In this document: positions 11,623 through 24,855 of the stretch, in pieces
How positions within the stretch are numbered: position 1 is the first letter of the stretch
Layout of the letters: each line of letters begins with the position of its first letter
Source: Trametes villosa
Taxonomy: Eukaryota; Basidiomycota; Agaricomycetes; Polyporales; Polyporaceae
Length of the DNA: 64,000 nt
Direction: 5' to 3'
Assembly (NCBI GenBank): GCA_002964805.2
Contig: PUDQ02000001.1
Location: 6,038,001 to 6,102,000, forward strand
Position numbers and translations under genes: made by a program
The notes under the pieces: model-generated
What the model was told of the DNA's origin: nothing
What the model saw: only the letters and a program-made list of their open reading frames with translations
The model's database searches: none

Positions 11623-12484
11623 CTACTGAGCATAACGAGCATGTAGCCGACGGTGCGACCGGCGAGCTTCCGGACGAAGCTGCATGGCTGCAGATGTTTC
11701 GACCCATTCGAAACGTTCCTCACTTTGCATGAAAGGTTAGATCAGTAACACGACCGAGCTGCCTGCGGCACTAGACGACCACTTACACTGCGCGGAGATA
11801 CCAACGATCGTAGTACCACATCGGCTTGATGTCCTGCGGGATCTCGAAGATCGTCCTGATGGCCCTCAACGTGCGCTCCCTGAGTTGCCTGCGATCCTTG
11901 AAGGGGTGGTCATTGGACCATAGCGCGATCATGCCCACCGAACCTTCCGCCATCCCCACTCTGTCGCAGACCTCGAGGGACAGTGACGGATCGAAGCTGT
12001 AACGGTCGCAGATCAAGTCCCTCAGGTGATCCAGCGCGCACAGGTCGAATAGGTCCGGGTCGCTGTCTGCGAACTCGAGTACCTCGTCCCAACCACGCGT
12101 GTTAGCGCAGAGCTCGCGCGCCTTGTCGCCTATGAACCTCGCCGGCCTGTCGATCGGAAAGCCGTAGTGGAGGACATGCGGTGGATACGGCCACTCGGCG
12201 TGTTCTCCCTGGTACTCGAGTTGCTCGGCGTTGAGCTCCTCTGTTCTCCATGGGCCAAAGATTCTCTCCTTCAGATCCAGGGAATATCAGTACGGGATTG
12301 TGGCGTGTTGACGTTATAATTTGAATCTTACCAGAGGTGGTATCGTTCCCACTGGGATTGGAGAGTACGTCACAGTAGCCGCGGACCCCAACGTAGCTGC
12401 AGTATCGGTGGCAGTACCGTGACACTCCGTTGCAGCTGCGGACGTCGTAGAGGAGGTCGGCGCGGTTATCTCAGGCTCTGCCAT
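11623..12484 (-). CDS. Orphan small protein, 'SN...PMWYY' family, copy 1
   Basis: Three exons (12484..12332, 12268..11787, 11722..11623) encode 244 residues. No known domain was recognised. Residues 1-51 are a Thr/Ser/Ala-rich leader ending SPIPVGTIPPL. The core has FGPWRTEELNAEQ, HVLHYGFPIDRPARFI, a WDEVLEFADSDPDLFDLC segment, GMIALWSNDHPF and RAIRTIFEIP followed by KPMWYYDRWYL. The same core, with the same two intron positions and nearly the same intron sequence, recurs at 23795-24553. Exon 2 is exactly 482 nt in both. The reading frame runs on one codon past the third-exon donor to a TAA, so an unspliced product would end there. The function is unknown; no signal peptide or membrane segment is visible. 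Confidence 0.7.
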
Positions 12485-12967
12485 GGCGTGGCCCCAGTCG
12501 AGGGGTAGCGGGTGTCAGCTGCAGGAAGGATTAGAGAGTACCCCTCAGAAGCTGAGTCGCCGTCGCACTCACTGTATGGCGTCAATTCGAACGTAATAAA
12601 CCTCCCGTGTAGAAAGCGTGGCAAGAATCATCATCCGCGTGTTTGCCGTCGCATACAATCAGCAAACGGGGCGCCGACCGTAACGGCGCACAACGGAAAC
12701 CATGAGTTAACCCTAGTAGAGAACGAATGGCATCCAAGAGGACAGAGCGTGGCTGAAAGTGGTGCCTGCTTCAAATGTGCGGGGGATATGACGCGAATCA
12801 GGGGTGGATGCCAGCCTCCTGGACACTCCGGTCGACGTATAGGTACGGCAGCCACATATTGAACTGTCCTGAAAGTCCGCCTACATACTGATCAATTAGA
12901 AGACGAGCTTTACCAGCCCTGGCAATCGTACCAGCTGATGAAAAGAGGTAAGCGTAAGTATGGAGGC
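12485..12967. other. Intergenic, no gene seen
   Basis: Lies upstream of orphan copy 1 and downstream of the frameshifted relative. Nothing beyond ordinary flanking sequence was recognised, although a last exon of the neighbouring damaged gene could extend to about 12860. Confidence 0.45.
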
Positions 12968-14041
12968 CTAAAGAGAGAAGACATGGACGTACTCCTGCAG
13001 CAAACATGAGTCGTCCTGGAGACATTTCCAGGCATCGAAGTACCACCGGGGGTGTGCGTCTGGCGGCAGCTGGAAGATGCTCCGGACAAGTTCCACGAGT
13101 GCCTCCCCCTTCTTCCCTTCATATTTCTTGCGCATCCAGGGACCGTCTGTGTTGGAGTGAAACGCCACCACTACGGCTTCGTTGTCTAGCGGGGCAATAG
13201 GCGAGATGCACTTCAAGCGCAAGCTCGGCCTATTGAGCTCGGTCTGCATGTGCTCCACGAGACGATCCCATGCGACGAAGGCGTACACGAAGTGTGCTGG
13301 CGATCCTACCTCGAGCTGACGCCAGAGGTGCTCCTGGTCCTCCATGTCGAGGAGCTCGCGTGCACGCCTATTCCGGACCTCGATGAAGTTGGGCACGAGG
13401 ATGCCGTAGCACAGTTGAGGGTGTTGAACCTCTGAGCCATCGCTTCCTGGTCGGCGCAAGGTATTGCTAAGCTGGGCGTCCTCGAATGAAGGAATGGCTC
13501 GCGACGGCTGTTGGTAACACATGTGAGAATATGAATCTGAGACGAGTGTATATAGGCCTATCTAGAGACTTACCGGGGCATTGCCCAGCAAAGCTTCCCA
13601 TCGTGTCCGCGCGGGGGCAGAGTCGAAGGGCATGCCTGTCTCTTTCTTGAATACGATGTAGGGGCCATTGTGAACGTACCGATGTACGTCACGGTCCACC
13701 GGTAGCGGGTCAATGAAGCGCGCATGCACGCATCGGATCCAGGCAGCTTGGCGAAACGTCGCTCATCCCATAACCACTTGCCCTAGCGTATTCGCTCTAT
13801 GAGGAGCCTGAACCCATGCTGCGATGGTAAGAGCATACATCGCTGAGCAGGTGATTGCAGTACTTCATCAAGAGGCGTTGTGGGGCTCCCGGAAGAATGT
13901 CGGCCGGGACACCGTCCCAAAAGAGGGCCAAAGTGGCGATCGGCCCAGCAGCGCAAGAAAATGACTCCGACTCGTACCTCCACAGTCTCTCGCGTCCCAA
14001 CGCTCTACAGCTCGCTCTACGTCCGCCTGGGAGCTCGCCAT
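12968..14041 (-). pseudogene. Orphan 'SN...PMWYY' family, diverged copy with apparent frameshift
   Basis: Proposed exons: 14041..13978, 13885..13839, 13782..13574 and 13507..12968. The last exon is clearly related to the family: VVVAFHSNTDGPW, then LVRSIFQLPPDAHPRWYFDAW, matching the SN and PMWYY blocks of the other copies. The third exon reads GKWLWDERRFAKLP and then, only after a one-base shift near 13745, WIRCVHARFIDP and VHRYVHNGPYIVFKK. With phase-0 splice sites on both sides the exon is one base short of a multiple of three. It is either a pseudogene, a sequencing error or a wrongly placed exon edge. The start at 14041 is only 143 bp from the divergent ADE12 start. Confidence 0.4.
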
Positions 14042-14184
14042 CGTCGCAGCGCGCAGGCTTGTACTCAACTGGGATACTCCACGATCCGATAACACGGACG
14101 CGTCCCAAGCTCTCCTGAGCTGATATCTACCTCCATCACTCCAAGTCGCGACGCGGAGTAGGCTGTAGATCCTCGCATATAACT

Positions 14185-15805
<1,621 letters not shown>

Positions 15806-16053
15806 AGTACAATGTACGGCAGTGTAAACAAGCGTGTAAGAAAGGCGTCGAAGTGGTTTCAAGTCCCGGCGGAGTCTCGAAGGGCACTTTCTCACGCCAC
15901 CAAGGGTATAAGAGGCGTGTGACAGCGCGCCCATGCCCCTTGGTCACCTCCTCGTCACAACTGTTACCACCGCCCGACTCCCCGCGAAACCAGCCCTCGT
16001 CTAGACCGTTACGGTCTTCGCGAGGTACAGCGAATATACTCTTTGAACACCCT

Positions 16054-17222
16054 ATGGATCCCAACGCGCAACCTATCCCCGCAACGCCCTCGTCCTCGCG
16101 CAAACGCTCGCGAGAAAACGAGACCCCGAGTCAGAGGCACAAACGAGAGAAGGCGGCGGAAAGACAGCGCCGGAAGCGCGAGCGCGATCGCCAGGCGGGC
16201 CTCCAGAACGTCCTCGCGCTCTCACAGCAACAGCAACAGCAGCAAATAGTGCACCAGATGCCCTCGCAGCAGGTCGAGGTGCAGCCGCCCCCACCACAGC
16301 CGATGCCCGAGTACAAGGGCGAGGACCTCAGCCCCGAGGAGATGGCGAAGCGGGACCGGGTCAGGGCCGCAGCGCGGGAGCGGCAGCGCAAGCACCGCGC
16401 GCTCGTGAAGGCGAGGAAGCTGCGCGAGCTCGGGCTCGACATGGGGAACGAGATCCTGCCGGGGATGGAGGAGGTGCAGTACCGGATGAACGCCGAGGGC
16501 CAGTACCAGGCCGTTATGCCGCACGAGATGCCCCCGCACCCGCACGCCCCGCCGCACCCGATCCACGAGCCGCCGTTCCCGCAGGGGCAGCCGCTCGGCG
16601 GGCAGACGTTTGCGTCGACGCTGCTCCTCTCGTTCTCGTGCGCGCCGCTGCTGAAGCAGCATTTGTTGCGGACGCTGTCGATGACGAACGAGGAGCTCGC
16701 GTCGCTCGAGCCTATCATCGCACAGGCGTGGGATCACTGGGATCAGCAGGTGCGTGCACTCCATTCGGTAGATGTGACTGTAATTGACGGCCGGTACAGA
16801 GGCGCATGCACTTCCCGCACGCGCCGAAAGCACCAGACGGCTCTGCGCTAGGAGACCCCAACGTGCCCTACGGCGCCATGGGCGACCACGTCCCCGGCCA
16901 TCCCTACGTCCACGACCCTGCGCAAGCCAACGACTTCCGCGCCCGCTTCCACCGCCCGCTCGTCGCCCCATCCCCCTTCCGTTCAACCATCGTCAATGGC
17001 TCAGGCCAGCAAGACGGCGCACCCCCTAACGCTACATCCGCATCAGCCCCTCCGGGGGGACCCCCTCCCCCTCCTCCCAACGCGCTCGACGCTGCGTTGT
17101 CCGCGGCGGTTGCGTCGGCAAGCGAGGCCCGTCACTTATCGAATCCGCCGACGATCGATCCACAATTAGGACAGGCAAGAGACGAGGCAGCCGGTGTGGC
17201 GGGGAAGCTGGAGCGGTCATGA
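16054..17222 (+). CDS. Basic-region protein, possible transcription factor
   Basis: Two exons (16054..16749, 16800..17222) encode 372 residues. I do not recognise a named family. Near the N-terminus are two highly basic blocks: RHKREKAAERQRRKRERDRQ at about residues 30-50 and AKRDRVRAAARERQRKHRA at about 95-115. They resemble bZIP basic regions but no clear leucine zipper follows. Between them is a glutamine run (seven Q) and a Pro/Gln linker. The middle is rich in Pro and His; a predicted helical part (LLKQHLLRTLSMTNEELASL) follows at about 195-225. The second exon is Pro-rich with a run of six Pro. The gene follows ADE12 on the same strand after 248 bp. Nuclear location and DNA binding are inferred from composition only. 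Confidence 0.65.
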
Positions 17223-17649
17223 AGTCTGCGGTGCCATCGCGACAATCCGTCTCGTCCCTCCGCATCCTCACTCGCTGACGGTTGGTATACCCCCATCCGT
17301 ACGTACGATTTGTATTGTTCTAGTCTCGGACTACTTGTAAGGTTCACCTCGCACGATATGTATTGTATAGGTATTCTCGTTTCAGAGAGCCTTTGACCGT
17401 CTTAATCTTGTATCTTTCATCGAATGGGCCTGCAAACAGACTTTCATCCAACATAACTTCACGACACTGAGCTACAGATATTTGGCCATGTTTGCTGCTA
17501 TATGACTGCAAGCGGTAGTCGTTAGTGTCGATTCTTCTTGACAGCGACTAAGTCAAGGCATCTGCATTTATAGGCACGCTTCTCGAGGTCGGCGTCGAGG
17601 TGCCGGCTCACCCCAAACTCTCTTGGTCTCCTACCACCACCATCCCGCA
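17223..17649. other. Intergenic, no gene seen
   Basis: Contains the 3' flank of the basic-region gene and the promoter of the MYND gene. AT-richer than the genes; no motif stood out. Confidence 0.5.
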
Positions 17650-20031
17650 ATGCCTGCCCCGCGAACCCCTGCCAAAGCCCCTGGCGCTGGGATCGCTGGC
17701 GATCCGTATGTCATCCCCGATGGCTTGTTCGACGATGTCAGAAACGCCGCGAGCTGGAACTTCATTGTTTCGCGCATGTGCGACGGATTGAAGATCCCAG
17801 GTGCGTGGCATGAGACCTCCACAAGCGAAGGATAGTACTAATCAATCCGTATAGAACTCACCACCCGCCACGGGCTTAAGAAGATCCACGCTCGATTCAC
17901 CGAAATCTATAAACGTTTGGATGCCGCATACGCATCGGCGAAGAGATGCGGAAACGAGAAGGTTATGGGCGGGGTTGTCGGGATCATGGCAAAGATGTGC
18001 GCGGACGCCATCCTGAGAGACAAGCTCTTCGAGAAAGGTCGCCTTCGCCTTTCGCGAGACCGTAGAACGATCATCGCTCACGCATATATGCTATAGGGCT
18101 TCTCAAGAAAGTGATGCCGCTACTCGAGTTCCAATCGACCCGTCACGTTGCTCTTCAAGCCCTCACGATGGTCACACACCACGGTGGACTGGAAGCTCGA
18201 CAGGAGATTGCGCGCCAGAACAACACCCTCATCAAGCTCCTACAAGACTACCCCGACGACCCGAAGGTCGCCGAACTCGTCATCACGACTGTCGCGCACG
18301 CCACGGAGGCGGTCGTATCGTGCGAAGAGACCCCCGACCCGAGGCTGGTCAAGCAGGCTTCCATCCGCGCGGTGCTTGAAGCGACGGTCGCTGCGCTTCG
18401 TAGGCCCACCTCGTCTTTCGCCCTGCTCACTCACGCGCTCGGCCTGCTCGCTGCCCCTACGCAGCACTGCCCTGCGGAGTGCAAGGCCGTACCCTCGATG
18501 CTCGCTCTCCTGGCGGCATGGACTCGGAGCCGTAGCATCGAGACGCGTGCCACCGCTTTCAGCGGGATCCTCCGTCTCCCCATTGCCGAGAGCGAGTTCG
18601 AGCAAGCGCACTTCGACCCGCAGAGATTCATGGACATCTACCAGCGGGGAACGCCGCCGCACCTCTCTGACATCCTCATGGACTACGGTCCCGAGAAGGC
18701 GGAGGTGGCCCTCACACTCAGCTGCACCGTGGAGTACCAGAAGGCGATGATGCAGGCCCTGCAGGATCGGGACATGTACGCGCTCGGGAAGAAGCTCGAA
18801 AGCATCATCCAGCGCACCGAGTTCGCGATCGCGGAGGGCGGGTACCAGGTCGAAGGACCGCGCGGGATGGAGATGGCCAACGACTCTAACGCACCAGGGA
18901 TGCCGTTCACGCGGTTTACCGACGCACTCCCGCTCAGCGCGAAGGCCCTGCGCGCGAAGGGCACCCCAGCTGACCTCGACGCCGCCGACATCGTGGAGAT
19001 GAAGTTCTACATGACCCGCAGCCGGCTCCCCGAGGCGATCGCGCTCGGCCACAAAGCCCTCGCTCGGAACCGAGGCCTAGCGTACGCACACTACATCGTG
19101 AGCATGGGCGCGGAGATCGAGCCGGGCCTGCGTGCGGTCAAGAAGGGGCTCAAGTGCAAGAATATCACGCCCTTCGTACGTCACCAGATGCTCTGGCGCG
19201 CCGTCAACCACGCGGCACAGCAGGGGCTCGTCATCCTACGCGAGGCGCGAGAGGGGGACATGCAGGCTCGCGCCGAGGGGACCGCGTTCTTGATGTCGGC
19301 CTGGGAGGACGCGAAAACGTACATCTCGGAGGCGCCCCCGGATGGGCGGCACATGCTCGCTGTCCTGACCTGGTACGTCATGCTGACGATCGTAGTGCGG
19401 GGCCCAGAGCTGAACGAAGACCTGCGGGAGTTGGATGTACGTATCCCTCACTGTGCAAGTCAGGTTGTCTGATCCTCGCGTCCGTACAGCCCGCGCGGAG
19501 GAAGATGAAGACATCCATGGAGTTCATGAAGTACATGGGCTATCCGATTGCGCGGACACAGCTGAACCTCGCGCGCGAGGTCCTCCTCCGGTTCTACACC
19601 GACGGCGCGAAGGAATGGGGCGCATTCGTCCGGCGTTACGACGAGCTCGAGGCTCGCGCGCACGGCAGCGGGGCCGGCGCGTCGTCCGAGGCGGAGGACG
19701 ACTTGGCCGAGTGGCTTGAGAAGATCGACATGGACGACCCCGACGACGAGAACAGCATCTTCATGCGCGAACACGGCAACGCGCACAAGCATGGTCACGG
19801 AGGGACCAAGGCGAGGGCCGAGATGACGAGCCATGAACTGTATCGGTGCTCGTGGTGCGGGAATCCCAGCGCGGTGCTGCGGAAGTGCGGGGGTTGTGGG
19901 AAAACGAAGTACGTCTGTCATGCTCACTCGCGCGTACGCAATGTTTTTGATATGACCGAAGGTACTGCGATGGCGGTTGTCAGAAGTCACACTGGGCAGA
20001 GCACAAAGTCGAGTGTAAAGGACGTTCCTAA
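17650..20031 (+). CDS. Armadillo-like helical-repeat protein with C-terminal MYND zinc finger
   Basis: Five exons (17650..17800, 17855..18037, 18097..19436, 19490..19908, 19962..20031) give 720 residues. Most of the protein is alpha-helical repeat sequence of armadillo/TPR kind (LLEFQSTRHVALQALTMV, AELVITTVAHATEAVV). The last 45 residues form a MYND finger: CSWCG, CGGCGKTKYCDGGCQKSHW, EHKVECK, with the full set of Cys and His ligands. The intron before the last exon splits the finger at the KY of KTKYC and is needed to complete it. MYND fingers bind proline-containing peptides, and similar fungal proteins act as adaptors for protein regulation or gene control. An acidic stretch lies just before the finger. 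The exact orthologue is not recognised. Confidence 0.82.
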
Positions 20032-20448
20032 CTTTCGATAATCAGGGCAACCTCCGTGTGTCCATCGAGCCTCCGTGCATTTTACAGGAGCCGGAATCGC
20101 TGAGCGCTGAGGAGAGGCTGACTGGTGAGGACGGTGCCCAACGACCGGCGTGGCAATTCGTGGCGTTGCAGCCATTGACCTCTTCTGCTTTCTCGTGCTC
20201 AGAGGAACTCGAGCTTGAAATCGTACCGGCAAGATAGCACGCTATATGAGGGTCCGACGGACCGACTTGGAACTCGTGCAATTCCAAATGGGCAGGCTCG
20301 ATTGAGACGTGAGGTGTAAAGCACAAGTATTCCAATATCACAGCAAACATGAAATTTGAGTTATGTTTTCGTACGCTTTTGTGAGACAACACTGCAAACG
20401 TGATTCATCCACGCACCACACTTACTGTCCTCCGTCTCCGTGCGCTCA
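20032..20448. other. Convergent intergenic region, no gene seen
   Basis: Holds the 3' flanks of the MYND gene and of the minus-strand orphan. No ORF with coding character was found. Confidence 0.5.
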
Positions 20449-22515
20449 TCATCCTGCAGGCGCGCCTCGTTCGGCGCCAAGTAAGATCGCGCCCAGTGGA
20501 ACGCCAAGCTGACCTCGCCTGACAGGAGTTGGACTGGGCGGTCCCTCATCTTCGAGGCTCATAGCATCGGACCCGGAGGATGGGCTTTTGACCATCTCCA
20601 TGGGCGAGCCGGCGCTACCTGGAGAGTGCGCGTACTGGACTGGGTGCACGGGTACGATGGGCTGCGCGCATCTATAGGATCCGATGTCGCCCATGGTGAT
20701 TGGGCCTGCGGTCCTGTTATCGGGATCCAACCCAGCGAGTTCATAAGCGTAGCGGCGACGTAGGGTGTCTATGTCGGGGCCGGGAGCGCTAGGCACTCGT
20801 GCGTGTGGCGTGGTTGTGCTTGGAGACGACCCCGATGCCCTGGCGCTCCTCTCCATCATCTTGCGGAGGTATGCGGGAGGTACCCACGTCTTGTCCTCGT
20901 CCTCTTGTCGCTTTTCTTCGTCGTCCTCTGCATCTTGCTCCTCTGCCGATGGATACTTGAACTCCGCAATCTGGTCGGCAATTGAGAGCAACTGATGGCG
21001 ATAAGTCTCGTTGAGTAGCTTTACTCCAACCTGCTACAGACATAGAATGTGAGGGTTCGTAGTGATAGCAAAGAATGAGATTGGACAAACCAAAGACTTC
21101 TTGTTGGGCTCCGACGCCTTGTCGTCTGCCAAGACCCAGGCCGGTTGGAGACTCCTCGTGGGTCCCCACTGATTGATCCGAAGTACACGCCAAAACGCAG
21201 GTGTGGGGAGGTACTGCCCGGGGCCCCTTCTGGCGTCGATCCAAGGGGTACAGAAGTAGAGGACTTTGATTCTCATATTCATCGTCTCCTTGACTGCGAG
21301 GAGCTCCCTGTGTAGGGCAGATATGCTCGCGCTATACTCGTCATGGGGCTGGTCAATCCTCGCTGTCTTGGTGATGGCTCCTTCGCCTCGGGCAGGATCC
21401 TGAGGCTCCAGTGGCGGTTCGAAGGATAGTACCGCCATGTCCCAAGCCGAGGTCATGATCCCGATGAAACCCGGCAGGTTCCTGTTGTTTACAAAGGCGC
21501 GCCTTGCTTGTTCGCAAGTTTGGTAGAAGATGTTGGGTAGGCGTTGGCTATTGATTGTCCAGCTATTCATCGCTGACAGCACTCTTGCGAGCACTCCTGC
21601 GAAGGCACTCGCCTTCTCGTAGGCCTCTCCCAGGAGCGCCTTGACCTCCATGATGAAGAGAACCATGCGTTCATCGCCCAGTGCGAACTTTTCGGTTACC
21701 ATGGCGATGTCGGTGAATCTCTTGCTCGCGGTACCGGCTATCTCGAACTCCGTGAATGCTTCGACCCTACGGCCCGGGCCTGCCAGGGTGTTGGTCAGGT
21801 TATAGACTGAATGTGATGAGTAAATACGTACCACTCCTCGACGTAAGCGCGGCCGCCTTCATAAAAACTTGATGGGCCAGATCCCTGTAGTAAGACTCTT
21901 TCGTGGGCTTGTCCAGTATGCGTTCGGCTAAGCTAATCAAGCCGGCTTCGATATCGGGCTGACGGTCTAGGAGGAACTGATGATTGAAAGTACCGTCACT
22001 CGGAGCCTCGGCACGTCAAGGCTGAATTTGCTCACCCTCGGATTATTGAACGCGTCATCGACGCTCAACGGCGCGTCGGATGAGCCAGAGGTAGTGGAGG
22101 TTGGCGAAATAGCTGCCAATACACCCACAGGTCCCGAGCCCCCGCGCTGCGTAGCTAGTGCACGGACCGGTGTAAAGGGTGATGCCCTGACTGGTATAGC
22201 GCGCGAGGGTTGAGACACCGTTGTATTCGCCGAGCTGGGGCTATCCAGACCCGACATGATTATGTCGGAAGGCGGCGACTGGATTGCCAGTTGGGCACCG
22301 TGTGTTGAGGTACCAGCCGAGCGCGGAGACTGCATCGGCACATCCTGCGAGCCAGGGCTAAGGCTAGGAGTAGTTGCGCCAGTATATCGCCATCCTGAGT
22401 GGTGGGCGGGTGCTGCTTGAGCAGGCGTAAAGGAGGAGTGCGGAAGTCGCAAGGGCGCGTCCGGCGAGTCAGGGCTACCGAGGCCCGACATGGCTGCATC
22501 AATATGTCTCGACAT
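20449..22515 (-). CDS. Orphan protein with a possible PD-(D/E)XK nuclease-like core
   Basis: Four exons (22515..22036, 21976..21832, 21779..21091, 21030..20449) give 631 residues. Residues 1-160 are Ser/Pro-rich and probably disordered, with two MSGL(G/D)SPxS repeats. The middle, about 160-440, is folded: VEAFTEFEIAG is followed by FTDIAMV and VLFIMEVKALLGEA. The spacing Asp-232, Glu-253, Lys-255 inside beta-strand-like segments fits the D...ExK signature of the PD-(D/E)XK fold, seen here by eye and not proved. The rest includes LYFCTPWIDARRGPG and an acidic C-terminal region ending Gly/Ala-rich. I do not recognise the family, and the protein could equally be a non-catalytic relative. Confidence 0.65.
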
Positions 22516-23794
22516 GCTGGCTGCTTGAACAAATGCGGACGGCGGAGCAAGCCCTGGATATGTTCAAGGAAGAGAGTTTGGACGCGTACTCTGAGTCGTC
22601 GAGGTCAGTACCTAAGTACTTTCTGTGTGCCGGGGAATGTTGGTGTACAGTACGCAGGACTCTCCGGTGTTTTATAGTCAGGGGCCGTGGCGATAGTAAC
22701 TCGACAGGTCACAAATCGCCGCATGAAGCGAATGTGGAGGAAACACGGTCGGCGAATGCAATGGGGGCATCGGCGCCACGAGTGTGGCGGCAGCGCCTCA
22801 GCCCGCCTCTCCTCAAGGTCTTGTGCGAGGGAGACACTAAGCGTGGCTATATACTAAAGAGATTTAAGCAATGAGTTGATTCTTAAGTAGTCGCTAGCCC
22901 TATGCAGCCGCCAGTAGACCATGCGCGAATGCTTCGCGTGACGAGGCCAACGGGACTCGCCAGCTCACGTCGCCACTGATGCCAGTGCTCACCTGGTATT
23001 AGATTGATGGGATGTAGGTCGAGACTGGCAGTACCGTTGCGGGTGGCGGCACGACACGCATGTCATATTCGATTGTCAATTCTCAGCGTAGCGTAGGGGC
23101 AGATAAGTACTGTGGCGAGGAAGAGAACTCTCGAGTTCGGAGGCGCCCCGCGGTGATCGGACTGGGCTATGACGGAGAATTCCGGGGAGACTCGCTTCGG
23201 GGCGCAAGTGGCGCCAGGTGTACATGTAAGTAGTAGTAAGTAGTAGGAGTGCATACGGTCTCGGTCGCTTGCAGAAGTTCGTTTGTATACTATAATAATA
23301 ATCATATGACTATAACTGCGCTGAGGGCTGAGACGGACTCTGTCACTTTATCAAGACTTTTCTGTCCCCTGGCCTGGGGCGTCCGAGTCCAGATTTGTAA
23401 ACTGAAGAGATGAAACGCTCCAGCTCGCGTAACTTGTAAGCCTGCTGTCTGACTCCGCCCCTCTGGGAGTTTCCGCGCCATGTACTCATGCGGTAGGCCG
23501 TTGGCATGCAATTTTCCCAGTATGATATGCGGCGCATACGCCTCTTGCGATTACTTCGTGCCGACTGAGCATGATCCGTCGTACGTGGCGGATCTAGACA
23601 CGAATAAATATATCACGCGTTGCGGCAACTTCGCCGCATCACTGGTAACACCACAGACCTGCGCGATATAAATGCGGGGGAGGGGGATGGCTCAGACATA
23701 TCAACCCGCCCGGCCACTATACTCAGCTGCGGTCCTCTGTCCAATACTCACGATACCAATCAACCGTCTCTGCACCCAGCTGGTGGACATCAAT
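22516..23794. other. Divergent intergenic region with short simple repeat
   Basis: Shared upstream DNA of the nuclease-like orphan (minus) and orphan-family copy 2 (plus). A trinucleotide AGT/AAGT repeat lies at about 23226-23247. Several short ORFs cover it without coding character. Confidence 0.5.
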
Positions 23795-24553
23795 ATGTCA
23801 GAAGTGACTTCATCTCCGACGGAGACGAGCCCTACGACGATACACTCTACACCGGACTTTACAACGAGGATTGCATCCCCGATCCCAGAGGGAACGATAC
23901 CTCCTTTGGTGAGGTTTAGCTTGTATTCGTCAAGACAGCCTTTTGGACTGACGCGCCCGTGCCTCTGAAGCACAGAATTCTAGGCCCATGGAGAACAGAG
24001 GAGCTGAACGCCGAGCAACGCGAGTACCAGGGGAGCAACGCCAAATGGCCGAATCCACCGCATCTGCTCCATTACGGCTTTCCGATCGACAGGCCGGCAA
24101 AGTTCATTAGCGACCAGGCGCGCAAAATCTGTGCTGGTATGCGCGGGTGGGACGAGGCGCTCGAGCTCGCAGACAGCGACCCGGATATGTTCGACCTGTG
24201 CGCACAGATCCACCTAAACATCGTGATCTGCGACTATTTAAGCTTCGCGCCGGCACTGTTCCTCCAAGTCCGCGGTCGGGCAGGAATGAAGGAAGGGACG
24301 GTGGGCATGATCAAGATGTGGACCAACGACACCCCCCTCAAGGATCGCAAGCAACCCCGGAAGCGCACGCTGAGGGCTATCAGAGCGGTCTTCGATATCC
24401 CGGACCACGTCGAGCCAATGTGGTACTATGATCCGTTTTACCTGATTCAAGTGTGAGTGGACGTCTAGTGCTGCATATAGATCATTCGTGTCGCTGATGA
24501 TCTAACCTGTCATACAAAGTCAGGAGTGTCATGAATTGGTCGGAGACGAGTGA
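23795..24553 (+). CDS. Orphan small protein, 'SN...PMWYY' family, copy 2
   Basis: Exons 23795..23908, 23971..24452 and 24520..24553 give 209 residues. It mirrors the gene at 11623-12484: a Ser/Thr leader ending SPIPEGTIPPL, then GPWRTEELNAEQREYQG, HLLHYGFPIDRPAKFI, GMIKMWTNDTPLKD, RAIRAVFDIP and EPMWYYDPFYL. Exon 2 has the same length (482 nt), and the introns also align: the second shares blocks such as CGTCTAGTGC and CTAACCT before the acceptor. Here the SN of the family is TN. The third exon encodes only about 12 residues against 34 in copy 1, so the tails have diverged. A TGA lies directly across the third-exon donor. No known domain, signal or membrane segment was found. Confidence 0.7.
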
Positions 24554-24855
24554 TTGCGCACGTTGTAACTGCTTCAAGTGAGGCGCTGCTGCAGTTTTTC
24601 GTAGGCATCGTCTATGCACTCTTTGGGAACTCGCATATGTCTAGACATACGGTTGTGATCATCGTGACGACAGCTTGAAAGAGTCAGATCGGCCGCGCCC
24701 TGAACGTGAGGTGAACTCGGACGTCTGCGTCATTACTCATCGACACACCGACGTAACGTTTGTGGCCGGTAGTTTGGCGCTAGGAGTATGCCGATCGGGG
24801 ACAATCGGCCTGAGAAAGAGTGATATACACGGACCCACAAACACTACGCCATTGG
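24554..24855. other. Convergent intergenic region, no gene seen
   Basis: Short stretch between orphan copy 2 and the 3' end of RPN6. Nothing recognised. Confidence 0.5.

Noticed and set aside
11442..11723. 93-codon minus-strand frame as a separate gene
   Set aside because: Its region is better explained as the third exon of orphan copy 1 in another frame, supported by the homologous exon in copy 2.
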